From Viscum album (taxonomy: Eukaryota > Streptophyta > Magnoliopsida > Santalales > Viscaceae), in the NCBI GenBank assembly GCA_963277665.1, contig OY728143.1, positions 1,121,020,110-1,121,084,109 on the forward strand: a stretch of DNA of 64,000 bases. The letters run 5' to 3'. Within the stretch, counting starts at the first letter, position 1, and every line of letters starts with the position of its first letter. The notes under the pieces are model-generated. The model ran no database searches, had not been told where the DNA came from, and saw only the letters and a list, made by a program, of their open reading frames with translations. Position numbers and translations under genes: made by a program. This document shows, piece after piece, positions 52,201-64,000 of the stretch.

Positions 52201-54905
52201 TATATTATTCACCCTAGTAGAGTCTAATAACCCATTCAAATGTATCTCACTGTTCATCACAATCCTTGGATTTACTATATATTAACAAATTTTTTTATTC
52301 ATTCAAGAAACCCAATCTCATGTGTAATTTTCCATAATGACATAAAAATAATCGTTTATTTTGTTAAATCTAATAAAATTTAGTCATAATGGTATTTAGA
52401 TGGTTTGAGTAGTACTTTTTCATCCAGGAATATCTCTTATCGATGGCTGAAAATTCTCTAATATAAGTGGAAACATGTTTTCCCTGGTTCATAACTAACT
52501 AGAAAAAAAATTCAATTATTTAATTTTACTCATAGTCAAATGTGGATAATTATTTTTCTTCACTTTTTTAAATTGAATATTGAATAATTAACTAAAAAAA
52601 CCTTTTACTAATAATCCTCTACTAAATCTACCTCATATATTTCGGATTTCATAATCTCCTTCTAGGGATATGTTGTTTGAAAACCACCATTCTTATCTGA
52701 GTTCACAATATCCTCTCCCACGATTCCAAATATACCTTGAATGTAATCCAATAATAGATATTATATTCTAGGATTAATATTTATGAATTATTTTTATTTT
52801 ACCATAATAATTGCCTTATCTCAAAATAACTCACCTTGAAAACCACTCTCCTTGATGATAATCCTTGCTGTAAAAAAAATTTGTAATCATTCACATTCAA
52901 AGACATAGCCACATGTACACTTAAATTTAATATTTTAATTATAATTATTTCATTTATTTTGGTATTGATTTTTTTTAATCCTTCTATCCTTGCTCACCTA
53001 AATATTATATCCATTATTATCATCAATATAAATAGAGGATTGACCTCTAGATTCTCTATTGACCTCCATGTCACTTCTAGGAAGACTGAGAATCATTTAA
53101 TTGGACAAACACTATGCATTTTGTTTACTAAAATTCCACTATATAAACTGTATTTCTTTAGAATCAATTAGGGGAATCATAACAACCTATCACATTAATA
53201 AGAAATTATCAAATATTTGTATATTCATGATATAATCAATAAAAATAATAGAAACACTAATTTATTTGGCACTAATGTCACAAAACATTATGATAAACTT
53301 CCTATATATCTTTATGAATAATGTTTTAAGGGACTCTATAAAGTAGGTATCACAATGGAACATACTTGTCTTGTGTCCTTGACTATATAAATGAATATAA
53401 AAATAATGATGTGTCTCAAAGGTCACATACTGTTTGAAGTGGTATCCCCCTATAATAATAGTTCAAATACTCAATGACATATGATTAGATAAATGAATAT
53501 AAACATAATATAGAGAAAATGTTGGATTCATCAATGAAATTGAAGAAAAATAAATTATGTGGAGTAAGATATAATCATTATCATTATGTTTCATAATTTC
53601 AATGTTGTTGAAGGAGAAGTGAATACATGTTAGATGTAGACACACCATAAAAGATGAGTGACCATGACCATTGTAAATATCAATGGAACATATAAATTAA
53701 TGATTTTGAAAGAAACTAAATAAATAATTGGTTTATGATCATTAATTTAATATTCCAACCTCTAAATTGGATTAAATAAAGGATATATATAGTCTAGGAG
53801 ATAGTGATAAGTATAATTCTTCAATCATGAACTAGTGACGATGTGATGGGTAAAATATTTGAAAGCTAATATCCCTTGACTGGAGTAAATTATTCTTCTG
53901 AGGATAAGTTGATCTGAATAATTTTCAAATTCTAAAGAGGAGATCTTCACAACTAGAATATTATAGGAATGAGACAAAACCTTCAGATAGATCATGCTGA
54001 CTAAGACCTCCTATAGTCAAACTAGTGAATAAAATATGATAATAAGAAATGTTTTTCCCTCTCCCAATACTATGAAACCTGATTTGTAGTTATGATTATT
54101 TATTTTGAACTATGTGGTTAGGGATTTAGTCCCTAACCATATCTTTTCAATGTAATTTACCAATAGTTTATCTATGAAATCATGTACAGCATTATATAGT
54201 ATTGTGTATGGGATTTCATTTACCAAAAACTATAGATTTGTAATTCTGATAAAAACAATGATTGAATTTTTATATTAATATTTGTCCCTATGGTTTCTAC
54301 TAATGTTTGATAATTATAATGAATTATGTAGGTAGTATAAAGAGAGGGAATGATGACTACTAAAGGATAACATGAATGGTAATTTATAATAGTTAAGTAC
54401 AATTACATTTCAAATTGAAATTGACATAAAAATTAAAGGATTAAAAAATAAATAATTACAATATAAAATGGAACCTGACAATGAAATAATAATATCATAA
54501 AAAAACCAATAATGTGAAAGAATAAATAATACCTCCTTAAAAATATATCAATAAAATGAAAACACTATAGAAATACATTCCTTATTTCATGTGAAATTAT
54601 ATTCTAAATGATATTATTATTAATGTATTGTTATTGAAATCTAAAAAATTGAAGAATTGGAAATGATTATATTGAAAGGGAGATTATTAAAACTTCTAAA
54701 CAATTCCATAAAAACATAGAAACTACATAGTGGGATTTCTAATATAGAAATTTATCAGAAAACCATTCTCAATAATTTTTATGTGACACTGAATGGAAGG
54801 AAGGATGATTATTTATATAAAATGACGTATAATGATGTAATAATTTCTTATGATAATCCTTAGAATGGGAAGTTGTGGAAAATGAAAAATAATTGTATTA
54901 ATCAT
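46251..54905. other. AT-rich interval, no gene recognised
   Basis: Open stretches of up to 73 codons occur (for example 46261-46470, 51007-51228, 52959-53171), all with AT-driven composition (Ile, Asn, Lys, Tyr) and no family resemblance. The part at 47900-49100 is G-richer on plus and may be the remnant of a plus-strand retroelement, but I could not show it. Confidence 0.45.
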
Positions 54906-55308
54906 GGTTTCCATTGTTTGCTGGAATGGCCTGAAGGCCTTCATTTTTATTGATTTTTGATTACCCCCCTTTCAAGGGATGAGGGGGAACCCTTACAAGG
55001 CCCGTAGGCTCAGAGATTACATGGCCCATTGGCTTAGAAGATTAGAAGACCTGAAGGTCTTAGGGAATTCAACCAGACACTCTACATGGAACTGCCCCTC
55101 CACATCATCTGTGTCCTGATAGTAGCTCTCCACCTTTGAATGACCGTTTGGATAAGATTTCGGTGCAATAATTTGATGGTACCGATGGCATAGAAATACC
55201 CTCTAATTATGACAATCCATTTGGCTCTGCTCTAATGAGGGAACCTTCTCAGAATCCTCTTCTAGGGATGCTCTTTTTTTGTAGTGTGTCTGGGGCCTGC
55301 ATTCATGT

Positions 55309-55441
55309 GGCCCGAAGGCCTTAGGGTGGCCCTAAGGCCTTAAGGTGGCCAAAAGGCCTTGAGAATCAACTGGATTGAAGGCCTTGTGAGGCCCGAAAGC
55401 CTTACAGGACCCTAGGAACAAACCGGTGGCCTGAAGGCCTA
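55309..55441. repeat. GGCC/AAGGCCTT palindromic array
   Basis: Irregularly spaced units of the form GGCCNNAAGGCCTT: GGCCCGAAGGCCTTA, GGCCCTAAGGCCTTA, GGCCAAAAGGCCTTG, GAAGGCCTTG, GGCCCGAAAGCCTTA and GGCCTGAAGGCCTA. Each is close to an inverted repeat, so single-strand hairpins with four-base loops are possible. Confidence 0.8.
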
Positions 55442-55463
55442 GATGGAATAATAGCTCTGGATT

Positions 55464-55562
55464 CTACAGTACCAAACAGTGCCTACTACAGTACCTTCTA
55501 CAATACTACTACAACTCCTACATAGTGCCTGCTACAGTACTGCTACAATACTATTACAATTA
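55464..55562. repeat. Degenerate CTACAGTAC repeat
   Basis: Units such as CTACAGTACC, CTACAATACT and CTACAGTACTG recur with variable spacing next to the GGCC array. It is a decayed short tandem repeat inside the element. Confidence 0.75.
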
Positions 55563-55662
55563 CCTGAAAATATGCCTCCATTCGTATTTGATCTCTCGTC
55601 TCTTGGATGCACCTAGAGAGTCCTCACCAACTGGGTTGAGGCTCATGTGCAAGGTTTTCATT

Positions 55663-58600
55663 TTTGGTTTTTGGAATTTAACACTTTATACGTAATGTTT
55701 CATATTTTTAACCAAGCACCGTGATTTTTTATTACTATTCTCTCAGAAATATAATTTCTTTATTAAATTTGGTTTTTTATTTCTTAACATCCATTTCATA
55801 CAATAGAGAGTTATATATAGTTATGGAAAATCATTTAAATTATATAAAATATAAAATATTTGTAAAACAACATATATTTGGTATATTATCCACGTATATT
55901 AATTACTAAATCATTTGTTACATGATAATTATTTTATCAAATTTACTATATATGCTTGTCATATTTTTCTATGTAATGAAAAGTTGAAATGTTATAGAAT
56001 ATTAATAAAATTTGACAATTGTATAATATTTATCTAGTATTTAGAAATTTGAATACATTTTAATTTAAATAATTCTCTATATATAAGGATTTTAATAATA
56101 AAATTATAACCTTCTTGTATATTAAAATCATGTATTTGGGAAAAAACTAATACAACTTTTTTCAAGTAAAATATATAAATTTTTATCCATATATGTGTAA
56201 TTATGTTACAAATCGTTTGTTAATGTAAATTTATTATAATTATTGATTTCATAAGTATGTAATTATATTATTCATTTTTAAGACACCTGAACAAATAATT
56301 ATTTCATTACTATTAAAATGGTCACATTCTTGATATCCATACTCTAATAAACATGTTACCCAACATATAAACACTTCATTCTAACATCTATTGAAAAATA
56401 AATACCTCTATTAGTTATTATACCATGTATATTATTTTTCTTATTGTTTTATTTATAGTAAAAATATACTTTATGTAATTTTTTTTAATTATTCTGTAGT
56501 GTTCATGATGATTGTGGTACATTATATTTCTATGTGTTCTGCCTCACTAGTTATGAACATTATTGTTATTGTAATTTTTTAAATTAGCATTGTACTATGT
56601 GGTATTCCAATATTAAAAATAATATATTTTTCATTTAGAAAACAAATTTATGTAGTACAGATATACATAGAGTTCATGGATCCTCTTTCTAAAATACTAT
56701 ATAGTTCAATTTTCATATGATGTTTTATGGATTGACAAACAATTATAGGGAAAATTTAATTTTTTCCACTATAATTATGAAATATGTATTTAAATTAATG
56801 TGTAACATATTAAATGGATTAATAATTGTTTTTTAGAAAACATCAACCATGATTCCAAATAAAGATTCCATTAAAAACAACTAAAACATACATAACCCAC
56901 AAACACAGTGTCATAGAAACTATTATAATGCATTTTTAATCTCCAAAAAATAACCTCCATCAAACCACTAACCATAATCAAATTTCCCAAAGTCCTCACC
57001 AATCGCATGTCACATAAAATAATATTCATTTCTGTCTATCATAACAAAATAATATGATGATTTGAAAAACTCCACCATTATTAACATTGGAACCAATAAC
57101 AAAATTTTCATGAAAGATAAATATAGTGGAAAATTAATTGAGAGAATTTATAAAATTAGTGCAGTCAAAAAATTATATTTCCTATAGTTTGAATTCTTTT
57201 CTATGTACACGGTTAAAACATTTCAAGTTAAAACAGATGAATACTATTTGAAATTAACACATTAGGAGTGTACAGATATACATAGAGTGATATAATACAT
57301 TTTAGGTGAATGTTGTAAATATGGAATTAAATATTCCTAAAAGAATTTCATTCAAGATACTTAATAGATTTATATAGAAGGATTTATGGATATTAATATA
57401 TGAAAGTATCTCATTTATTAATCATTTTTAGAATATACAAATAATTTTATTCTAAATATTAATAATGACACTAATTCACCAAAAAATTTAAATATTAGAT
57501 ATATTTATAAGATTTTATGTATCATTTCATGGGTGATGTGAAAAATACGATCATCGAAATTCATATATTGATAGTGAATGAAATACTAATAAACATTTGT
57601 ATGAATGGAATTGAATATAAGAGTTGGTGTAAAAAATAAGTTAGTAGGTTAATATTTGAGGCAATGCTCATAAAAATTTATATTTCTACAACAGAGATAT
57701 ATAATATTCATTAGAAATAGTTATTTTTATTTATTAGTGTGAGATAAATCATAGGGATATATTAATTATAAATTTAAAAATTTATAAAATGTATTAGTGG
57801 AAATTAATATTTCTATAAAGGACCAATGTGGTTAATGGATTAAAAAATATAGGAGTTTATATGAAAGAATTTATTTATTCTCTTTGTCTTGTTAAGAAAT
57901 ATTATTTAACTATCCAAGCACAATGTAATTTATTTTTTTGAATAAATGTGTAAAATAAGTCAGGGTAGAGCCTAATAATAAAACAATATACATGGTAATT
58001 ATATTATTAAATGTGTTTCAATAAAATATATTCAAGGATTTTATAAATATTCTCTCTCATGTAAAAAAATTGGTTATTCATAGTCAAGGAATAATCATCA
58101 TTAATATATTGATGTGAATACCTATTTCAATCACTTTTTTTCTAGAGAAGTAAGTCTATATAGTGATATCTAGGGGTTTTATATATTTAGAAACCTAGAC
58201 TATGATTTAAAACCCAATAATATTGTATATGTGTAAAATAAATGAAATGGAAAATGTAATTATAAATTTATTGTATTTATGATTAAGAATATGTACATAT
58301 GCTTCTAAATTGGTCATGGTTTTAACTTCATATCATTTATTTTTTGGTAAACAATATGAATTTTATATATAGATTATATTTTTATCATCAAATCTTGAAT
58401 ATACTAGATTGATGAGTTATGATGTAAATTGGATAAGGGGTTCAAGATGAATGATCACGTGATGGAAATAAAAAAACAATGAATGATTAAATGTTTAAAT
58501 AATGATTAGAAAACCATGATGTTTTTATAGTATTACTCTTTTTAAATGTTTTTGGGTAGGCTTATGTTTGAAATTTTTTTCTTCTTATTCCATTAAAACC

Positions 58601-61600
58601 GTATACTATATTGTTAGAGGGGAAGACTAAAAAGATAGAACCATAATTCGAGTATATGTGATAGGATTTTATAAAAAAATTTTATTAAATTGTGGTGATT
58701 TTTTTTTCATACATTGAAATATATTTCACATTTATTGATTATCATGAAAATTTACATGGATACACAGTACATAACATTGGGATGGTGGTATGCGGATACT
58801 ATTGTTTTTGGAAAAGATAGAATGATGTATCATTATATTTTTTATAATGAAATTATCTACTAGAATATTTATATGTTTCCATTACAGGTTATTATTATCA
58901 ATGTAATACCATTGGTTATATATTTAGTAGTGGAGGTATTATTTTTATTTGGTTCTCTCAACTGTATAAACTAATAGAATTATTGATTTTCGAGGTACTG
59001 TATTTTCATATTAAGGATGTTAGAAAAAATGTTTTGATTTATAAATATTTTTATGAATTTTTATAAAAATCTATTAGATATTTTTTTTAAAAAATAATAA
59101 TAGTGATATATATCATGTGGAGATAATAATTTTCCTGATAAAACTGAATTTTTCTACATTGCATATTTATTGATTATTTAATCATTTATATGCTATAATT
59201 TTTTTTTAATATTTTACTAACTAATATTATATATTAAATATTAATGATTTAGATTATAATTAAGAATATAATTTTAAATTATTAATTTATTTTCATTCAA
59301 TTAAATTCAAATATTAGACTTCAATCATTATTAAGATAATTCTATATTATTCATCATTTTATTTGAACAAAAATTATTGATGTTAATTTTTTCATTCCGA
59401 ATTCAACAAAACCATTTTTTGTAGAATTACATAATCCCTATGAGTATACAAAGTTCTTACTATTATAATTAGTCATTAAAAAAAAGATAGAAACATTTTA
59501 GGTTATTTTTGAAATATATAAATCATTATATGATGAAATAATAAATCAATATAAAAAATAAACACTAATAGCTAATAACCAATGTAAATCATTCAACAAG
59601 TACATACATATGAATTCCATCAAAATATTATGGAATACGATTGAATCCCAATAGTGAGAAATATTTTTTCACATATCATTCCATGAAAATTTTAATATTT
59701 GACTGAAAATATCATAAACCACTAATAATGTATCAGATCAATATGTATACACCTAAATAATATAATCACTATGGTAAGATACTTATTTTCAAAAATAATC
59801 TGAATCACCACAATGCCAAATTAAAATCATATAATATTACTAAATATAATTCAATCCATAATCCCTAAATAAACCACCATAATATTCTATTGACCCTAGT
59901 AATATAATGTTTACCAAAATTAAAGTGTCATTTTTTCCGATATAGTTTTATCACTGAATAAAAAAGGAAAATTTAAATCCCAGGATTATCACTAAAATAA
60001 AACATATATTCCCAAAATAAATATAATCAATAAAAATATAATTTTTTATGTAAAGGAATAATTTCATAATAACAAGTAAATAAAATTGGGAATTGGCATT
60101 CATTGTGCCCTTAACTCCCTTCAATTGTGTGTCCAATCCCCATAGCCTTACATAATGTGACATGTAGTCTCTAGGTTTGTGGGTTATCATTTTTTCTAAA
60201 GTAGCACTAATATTCATATTATAAAATACATTAAAATGTTATGGACATCCACATAGTATCCTCAACCTTTAAATATCATATAAATATTTTTATGAATACC
60301 AATACATTTATGACAAAAAATTGATAACCTCTTTCTTCTGTAAATAAGTTTATCAAAGGGTACACATTTGTATTGAATATGCATCATATATATAAACATA
60401 AAAATTTATTCAAATTTAATTTCATTACATAAAAAATAAAAATAGTGTGAATTATTTTAAAATTTAAATCATCCTTATATCCACCACTAAATCATAAATG
60501 ATGAATCCCAATTTTAAGAAAACATAATCATTCAATGTTATTCAAAATAAATTAATTTTCATCTGTCATATTATTAGATAATACTAAATTTTAAAAATAA
60601 TATATTTTTATTTTATCCTTATTATTTAATAATAAAACCTAAAAATGATTCATACATGGAACATTAAAAAATAATACATACATTAAATCTATACATTAGG
60701 ATTTCCATAATATCCAAATTATCTTCTAGCTGTATACCCATCATATAGAATTTAAATGGTCATGTTGTTTGTCGAATTTACCATATTGAGATATTTGGAA
60801 GAGTTTAAATTTTGAAATAAACTGAAAAATATACCTCACCCCATAATATGTTTGGATAAATGAAACGGTTTTATATATTTTTAACAATTTAGTGAAGGTG
60901 AATTGACTTCTCGAAAAGATATCAAAATAATTTGACCATCAAATTTCATTAATAGTAATAATAAAATCATGAATTTTTTTAAGAAGGATCCAAATGATTG
61001 ATTTAATTCAATATTGATACATGATCATTAATCTATTAGATATAATAACATCTATACTTGAAATGAATTATTATAAATAAAATAATAATAATGGTTAATG
61101 AAAATACAATAGATAATTTATAATTATATAATACTAAAGGCCATTTATATGTTTGTTAATTATGGTTTTATCTTATCCCAAATAATCATAAAAAAAGTTT
61201 TTATAATATAAAACCATTTTTTGTCTAAAGGATTATAAAATAATGATCAAAAATATTTTATTCTCTCATGTTATCTAAACCCTCCTTTGATACCGAATAT
61301 AAGTACCTAGACTATAACATTAAATATTCTAGATACATTAAAATTCAATTTTCATTTCTCCATTCGAGAGGATATTTTTTATTTAGGGTTTCAGATATTT
61401 AGAACATAAATCAAAGTTGTTTGAAATGTAGTTTAAAAAATTTTAACTTCTATTCAGTATCTAATATTATAATAATATAAAACAGTTTAAATAAAAAATT
61501 AACTTCCTTTCCCGAATAATATTCATGGATTTTGAAATAACATTTTCTTTTAACATAATTAGTCCTAAAACCAATGAAAACAATCTTAAAATGTTGGATG

Positions 61601-64000
61601 AGAATAATAAGCTTAGTGTAGGGAATAAAAAGCAGAAGGAATCTTATTATCCTTATTTTAAATCAATTGTCTAATAAAAAATATTACTTTCAATTTAAAT
61701 AAACATTGTTCCCAAAAAAAAATTTCACTTTCCATGAAATCAATTGCACCTCCAAAAATATCATCATAAAACAATTTATATAAAAACATAATAAGAAAAT
61801 AAAAATAATGAGTGTTTCTTAGGAAACATGATAAACCATGAAAAAAGATCTAAAAACATACATTTTAACCAAAAGAGAAATAGTTTTTGGTTTAAAAATA
61901 TATATTTTTTGTTACCCTTTCATATCAAATATCTTTAATGAAAACTGATAAGAATTCGGAGAAAAATAATATAGGTGCCTTAGGAAATTGATATCATAGA
62001 TCCTTTAAAGAAACAATTTAGGAAACAATAAAATTGGAATAAATATATGAAAAAATTAAATTATAATTATCTACATAACATAATCATTAACCATTTCATA
62101 TGAGATCTATCCTTTATCACCAATTTGGTAAGATATATAAAGCTCACAATTGATCGAAAAAATTAATACATTAAAATTAAATATACATTTTAGTAAAATA
62201 TTTTTTCAATAAAAAATAAAAATAAATTACATAATTATGTTAAATTATTTAGATTAATAATAACTATTTATAACCAAATATATCTTCTATTTATCCCCAT
62301 GTTAAAAAAAATTACATATAAAAAACAAGCAAGTTACATATTTCTCATTTCTTAATATAAAATATTATAAATATCATAAACTAAAACTAATTGAATAATA
62401 AGTTCATATAAAAAAATATTGTATCAGTATAGATTGTAATAATCCAGTTAAATTAAATCGATTGGAAGGACAGTCTGAAATAACTTATAATTGTTAAACC
62501 CTAATTGCATGATTTAAGTTTTTCATGTTAAAAAAATTACTACAATTACTATTCATGAAGAATAAAAATTAAAGTGATCTATTTATTAAATTTGGATCCA
62601 CTAAATACAAATATTGAATAATTTTTCATGATTTATAGCATAGAAGTTGTAGAATTTAATTTAAAATAAAATTTGAAAAAAAAGGCGAAAAACAGTTTTT
62701 CATAAAAAAACATTAATGTAAAAGACATTTTTCATAATAAATTAAATTATAAAATTAATTATTAATAACATTATCCATTCATAATATGTTATTACTAACT
62801 AATTTTATTTGAAATAAATCTATATTATAATTATAATATAAAATTAAATGAAATGTAAATACCATTTCTAATAATAACTTGAATTTAAATGATTCATAAA
62901 AAAATAAATATCCTCATAAAATAATAATAATATATAACAAAGCTAGTTTTTATACGATTATTTGAAAAACTATGTTCGTTTTATCAAATAATTTTTCCAA
63001 TTTTGGAAAATAATTATAGTATTTACTCATAAGTGAAATAAAATTCATTTTTTCATTAAAATGTAATTTTTAAGAGTAAAAAGTCATCACCAAAACAATG
63101 TTTCATATATCGTATGATTAAATATATATAGTTATATTTATTATAACTTTATATATATTTCAAAAATTAGTAAATCTTACTCAGACCATCCAACTAAACT
63201 TCTATGTGATAATGGGTGAATTTAAATAAAAATATTTCCCAACTAAATTATTCTCAATGTTACATATTTTGTACGATATCAAATATTGTATAATTTTAAA
63301 TATATATTTATAGAAAAATGAGTAAAAAATTATTATAAATGTTATTATATATAATTTAAATTAATTATAGAAATATATTTTATTTAAAAAATATATTTTT
63401 ACTACACAAATAAGTAATCAGTAGTCCCACCAAGACAACATTCAAATCTATCAAGTGTCATTCATAATGGATTATGTTTGAATAATTAACTAACTCAATT
63501 AATTATGTAAGATTATATTACATTAGTTATATATTAATATTTTATTTTAAAACCATGAACTTTTATATATCATTATTTTAAGTGGAATGAAACCATCCAT
63601 TATAATCTATATTGTGGACAAATATTTTCATATGGTATGTTTATGAATAAGTCATGTCTCAGATCATAAATATGGTTCCCATAGAAATAAAATCATGTAC
63701 CTGATGGAATATTATTTTAATATAGGTATTCATATATATTTTAATATAAGTAATATATATTTTTTAATATATGAATTCCCTTATAATATACATATTTTTC
63801 CCATGAAGAATAAAAAACATCTATTCAATAAAAGATACCAGTTTAAAGGTCCATGATGGTTAAAAACACATTGATATAACTTAAATATCCATAGGTTATT
63901 TAAAACAAAGATAATATATTTATTTCACTTTTTTAATAATATTTCCAACATATATTTTTTCAAACTAATTATATCGTCAGTAAGTATATAAGGTTGATTT
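55663..64000. other. Very AT-rich interval, no gene recognised
   Basis: More than 8 kb with long A and T runs and no convincing coding signal. The longest open stretch is 59951-60217 on the minus strand (88 codons). Its first half is less AT-driven (MNISATLEKM... RLWGLDTQ) than its second, which is Ile/Phe-rich; no family was recognised. Old repeat remnants are likely but not shown. Confidence 0.45.

Larger units (their letters stand above)
54916..55652 (-). mobile_element. GC-rich retroelement-like segment with GGCCTGAAGGCC end (copy B)
   Basis: Read on the minus strand, it ends with GGTAATCAAAAATCAATA and then GAAGGCCTTCAGGCCATT, as copy A does at 7588-8977. GGTTTCCATT (54906-54915) and GGTTTTCATT (55653-55662) flank it, nine of ten bases identical, a possible target-site duplication. 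The interior is GC-richer than its flanks, lacks a recognisable protein, and holds an array of GGCC motifs (55309-55441) and CTACAGTAC-type repeats (55464-55562). Apart from the end, it shares little with copy A, as expected for different 5' truncations or different members of a family. A LINE-like 3' end is the best guess. Confidence 0.5.

Noticed and set aside
1..64000. Host protein genes, rRNA, tRNA, CRISPR arrays
   Set aside because: None could be supported. All recognisable proteins are retroelement remnants, and no spaced repeat array of CRISPR type is present.

Overview
The window is plant nuclear DNA. It is AT-rich, has no convincing host gene, and is built almost entirely of old, broken Ty3/gypsy-type LTR retrotransposons separated by long AT-rich stretches. 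The plant assignment rests on chromovirus-type polyproteins with a C-terminal chromodomain, a primer site resembling the initiator-tRNA-Met type, 3-kb LTRs and nested retroelements. The density of old insertions suggests a large genome with slow DNA loss; the species cannot be named from the sequence.

Layout. (1) 1-3375: pol remnant of a minus-strand Ty3/gypsy element; the reverse transcriptase (RT) is recognisable at 2515-3160 and an integrase tail at 604-630. (2) 3376-7590 and 18343-22555: a pair of about 4.2-kb non-coding direct repeats, possibly LTRs of a large non-autonomous element. (3) 7588-8977: a GC-richer minus-strand segment that looks like a non-LTR or derived retroelement. (4) 10040-17700: a second Ty3/gypsy element on the minus strand, with two diverged LTRs of about 2 kb and a pol that has lost the block between RT motif A and the integrase core. 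(5) 22769-33653: the best preserved element, a Tekay/Del-like chromovirus on the plus strand. It has 3.0-kb LTRs, a matching 5-bp target-site duplication (GAGAT), primer binding site, polypurine tract, and gag-protease-RT-RNase H-integrase-chromodomain in order but full of stops and frameshifts. (6) 33996-42720: a third plus-strand Ty3/gypsy element with a 5' LTR of about 3 kb, primer site, eroded integrase, polypurine tract and truncated 3' LTR. (7) 42721-54905: AT-rich, mostly unassigned. (8) 54916-55652: a second segment of the family carrying the GGCCTGAAGGCC terminus, with an unusual internal GGCC/AAGGCCTT array. (9) 55663-64000: very AT-rich DNA with nothing recognisable.

Nothing here encodes a working protein that I can support. 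In the best element the RT motif-A aspartate is asparagine, the integrase glutamate is aspartate, and several frames are interrupted. The most interesting observations are the paired 4.2-kb non-coding repeats with TATA-like boxes, the two GC-rich elements sharing a palindromic terminus with possible target-site duplications, and how well element boundaries survive despite heavy LTR divergence. All similarities were judged by eye. Element boundaries other than those of the best preserved element are approximate.
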